From positions 1,178,001 to 1,242,000 of the forward strand of contig NC_091879.1 of the NCBI RefSeq assembly GCF_019399895.1: 64,000 nt of DNA, in the 5' to 3' direction. Source of the DNA: Cardiocondyla obscurior (taxonomy: Eukaryota; Arthropoda; Insecta; Hymenoptera; Formicidae). Below, piece by piece: positions 61,001-64,000 of the stretch (the first letter of the stretch is position 1; every line of letters begins with the position of its first letter). A program made the position numbers and the translations under genes. The notes under the pieces were generated by a model. That model searched no databases, had not been told where the DNA came from, and saw only the letters and a program-made list of their open reading frames with translations.

Positions 61001-64000
61001 GTACCGCGCCGGCCCGTTGCCGATGACTGATTTTGGCCCCCGTTCTCTCATTCCCTGCCTCTGTCGCCTACGGTTACGTACGATAGCCGGTGTCGCCGCA
61101 AAAATCGTTATATTTGCTTTTCGGTGTACATGAATCATATTTTTCTTTCCACTCGAGAGATACGTGACGCGCATTTGAAATAAATAATTTACGCAATATT
61201 AAATATATCGTCTACCGTTCGGCATTTTGAAAGAAATCAAAGTAGTATTTAAATCACAAATTGTACGCCGTCATTCCAAGTTTTATTTTCTGGATAATAT
61301 AACTGAACGAACGTTCACCGGACCATCAATGGTCGGCGGTGTGTGTCTAATCGGTTTTGGAACCGTCTTAACGGCCTGGCGCGGACAGCGCAGAACCGGA
61401 TTGCAATGTGGTGAGGAAACAGAGTAGTGGAAGAAAGGGAAGAAGAAAATGAAGAAGAAGCGCGAAGGGAGAATCAACGCTCGATGAGGAATCGATGATG
61501 ACTATGCGCATATCCGTTGTTCGGCGTCCTTGAAAAGGACCATTCCCACCTCCAGGTGTCGGTCACGGGTAATCCAACCTACTGGCTCGATGTAACGAGC
61601 GGATCGAAATCGCAAAAGAAACCCATATTCGTGTCAAAACAACCACCGAAGTACAGACCCGACTCGTTTCTCCTCATCTTCCAGCAGCTTTGCTCAGTCT
61701 TCATCAACAACTACCTCCGGTGTAATGACGTACTTACAGAATAAAAGAAAGCGAAAGAGAGACCGTCTTGATGAGCAAAGTAAAATTGCGGTTGATATTT
61801 ATATATTTGTTTATTATAAAAGTTAAAAAAAGGAAAAAAAAACGCGCAGTAAAATAATTTTTCATACAATTTTACGATATTTGAATTTAGAAGGGGAGAA
61901 AAAGTAATTAATTAATGTCAATTATATCGATTTATCGTTAATTATTGATCGGTGAATATTGATATTACGCGTCGATATCTCTCGCTTGAAAATTAATACG
62001 TCGCTCGAACGTTGTCCTGTTCAATTTGAGAGTCACTGCAGTTACAAGTAGCTCATATAAGTGTTTCTACTAAATTAAATCCTATTCCGATGATGAAGAG
62101 AGTCATGTGGGTATGTTAGTGTACAACGACATTGAATGGACCAGCGTCAGGAGACGGTGGAGGGATGCGTCGAGGTGTTGAGATTCCGGGAGCAAGAAAT
62201 ACAAGAATAACTGCGGAGAATGCTAAACGTACCGTGACTTATTGGAGGAGTGGAAAATGAGATTTGGACATTGAGAGTGTGAACGATGATCTCATTTCTG
62301 AGAATACAATGCACGTCCATCTCGTCGGATCTTTGAAGGAAGGTGGTCGCTCATCGCTCTCGCGTGATGCGCGTACGCGTCGTAAATCGTTATTTTCAGA
62401 AATTGTCAGACATAACACGTACTCCCAGCGGATATCCAAGTCGTTCAACCACTTATTATTTTAAATACCTGTTTATGTTTGTTGAGAAAGATTATTTGAG
62501 GCTTTAAAACAGTTTTTTTTTTTTTATTCTAAGTAAAGAATTTTAATTAAATATATGCCATATGTAAATGCGCGATAAAGTCTGCAACGTATTGAGCTCG
62601 AATCTGTGGTTTCGCTAAATTCAAATGATTACACGGATCAGTCATCCCTACAAGATTTCACGAAACTGTGAGGAATACCTATGCTCTGCCATCTCTTGGA
62701 GAGTTTCAGGACTTCTTTGACGCTTTTACGTATTTCGTACAAAAAAGAAAACCTTCCTCCGCTTTGGGAATCACAAAAGTTTTATCTAAATCGTCAGCGC
62801 AGTCTCGTCGATCAAGCGCGACTTAATTAAAAAGACGCGAGCTGGTAAATGAAATGCATTTAAAGATACGCACCTCTCATAACTGACGAGTTAAATATAT
62901 TTAATTATAATCCTTCGTACGCAATTTAATTTTTCTAAAAACGTTCTCTTTAAAGCGTTCTTGTTTAATAAGATTTAAACAACATATACAAATGCACAAA
63001 TGTATAAAAGAATTCACGCCCGTCTCTTTAATTACAAGTATACGTAAATTTAAACTTCGATAGAATAAAATTAGAAAGTAAAATATAAATTAAATAATCG
63101 AATAAAAATTGAAAGTCAATTAACCGATGATATTCAGCTACGATAAATAATATGCACGTTTGCAATGCGTAAAAGATCGATGCAAATGTTTCTTGAAAAA
63201 CACGTGAAATTAATACAATAACGTACCGTGCGATATGATTCGCTCGATATAGTTTTAATTCAAAGAATTGCGCGCAAGAAAAAGATGAAGCTCCCTCGCA
63301 AACTAAAAAGGACCGCGACGGTTCTCACATTCTCGACGGTCTTTTAAAGAGAAGAGTTCCACGAGTCCTTTCCCATCCTATCCTAGTCTAACTCCCATGA
63401 GGAGTCGCTCCCGTACGCAGACCAGATTTATGTGTAAAACTCCCGCGCACTGCGTCGTCCCGGTTGACGGTGATGCCAGGAAACGATCCCTCAGGACTCA
63501 AGAATAAACTTACTCTTAACGATTGGGAGATCTACATGATTGTCAGGACAACGCGATCATAACTTCTAGCGCGGCCCTATCGAAATTATTTCGCTCGCAG
63601 ATGTATCGTTTAACGTGATACGTTGCAAAGACTTTTGCAAGTACTTTAAGCACAAAATAATAAATAACTATTATTTAAAAAATATGTTATACTTGTTTAA
63701 TATGTATGTAGTATAAAATTGATTAATAGAATCGATAGAATTTTAGTGATTACATTTACTTCACGACTTATAATAATTTATATGAAACGGGAAAATTATA
63801 CGTCAAAGAAATAATCTCCTTGCCTCGTCAAGACGCGGAAGTAAAGATATACGGCTCAGCAAAATTCCGTGCGTGCCAGAATCATCCGAAAAAACCACCT
63901 AATAAGTTAATCATGAAGTTACGCAAGGTGAAGAAAATCGTGAGCGTTTTACAATCTCAGACGTTTCGCAGCTTTCCAACGTTTTCCCTAAACTTTTACT
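58001..64000. other. Non-coding stretch, no supported gene
   Basis: A (GA)n tract lies at 58,726-58,776, a C-rich run at 59,171-59,199 and an A-rich tract at 60,259-60,292. A minus-strand GTAAGT follows a frame with an immediate stop near 60,563. No exon pair, RNA gene or repeat element could be supported. Confidence 0.5.
58726..58776. repeat. (GA)n microsatellite
   Basis: The longest GA tract of the window, interrupted by GGAA. It explains the frame encoding Ser-Leu runs on the minus strand. Confidence 0.85.

Noticed and set aside
1..64000. Known insect microRNA precursors
   Set aside because: No mature sequence of the common conserved insect families was noticed when reading both strands by eye. 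A covariance or precursor search would be decisive.

Overview
The window looks like insect nuclear DNA, most probably from a hymenopteran such as an ant. This is an inference from texture: AT-rich and CpG-rich stretches alternate, homopolymer and (GA)n tracts are abundant, many short foldback elements are present, and ends of the TATACAGGGTGTCCCA type recur. No multi-exon gene with a recognisable protein domain, no rRNA, no convincing tRNA and no CRISPR array was found. Most open frames are short, low in complexity and not protein-like. The window therefore reads as intergenic or long-intron DNA. All coordinates and alignments were made by eye.

Layout. 1-14.7 kb: largely unique non-coding DNA with a CpG-rich degenerate tandem repeat (7.1-7.3 kb) and one well-bordered candidate non-coding exon (5,633-5,749). 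14.7-23 kb: a nest of inverted repeats. It holds two 361-bp foldback elements that share a GC-rich hairpin core but have different outer arms, a 388-bp long-arm inverted repeat, a nested palindrome, a 212-bp tandem duplication, and isolated element ends. Two candidate coding first exons (18,144-18,224 and 21,520-21,730) lie here. 23-35 kb: mostly unique DNA with a 3'UTR-like AT-rich stretch (27.6-28.2 kb), a 37-codon small ORF (30,657-30,770) and a diverged relative of the 212-bp repeat.

35.4-46.1 kb is the most unusual part. A 43-nt exon-like cassette with its acceptor, donor and intronic flanks occurs seven times: three on + and four on -. The copies are arranged mostly as palindromes. A diverged eighth relative lies at 42,572-42,618. 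The first + copy would splice in frame to a 75-nt exon at 37,118-37,192. Twelve nucleotides of the cassette exon are exactly complementary to an element about 145 nt downstream in the following intron, so both the unit and the palindromes predict stable RNA hairpins that would bury exons and splice sites. Whether this is a gene with mirrored duplicate exons, a mobile element that carries an exon, or a scrambled segmental duplication cannot be decided from the sequence alone.

46-64 kb: long unique stretches with (GA)n, poly-A and poly-T tracts and scattered splice-like sites, but no supported gene.
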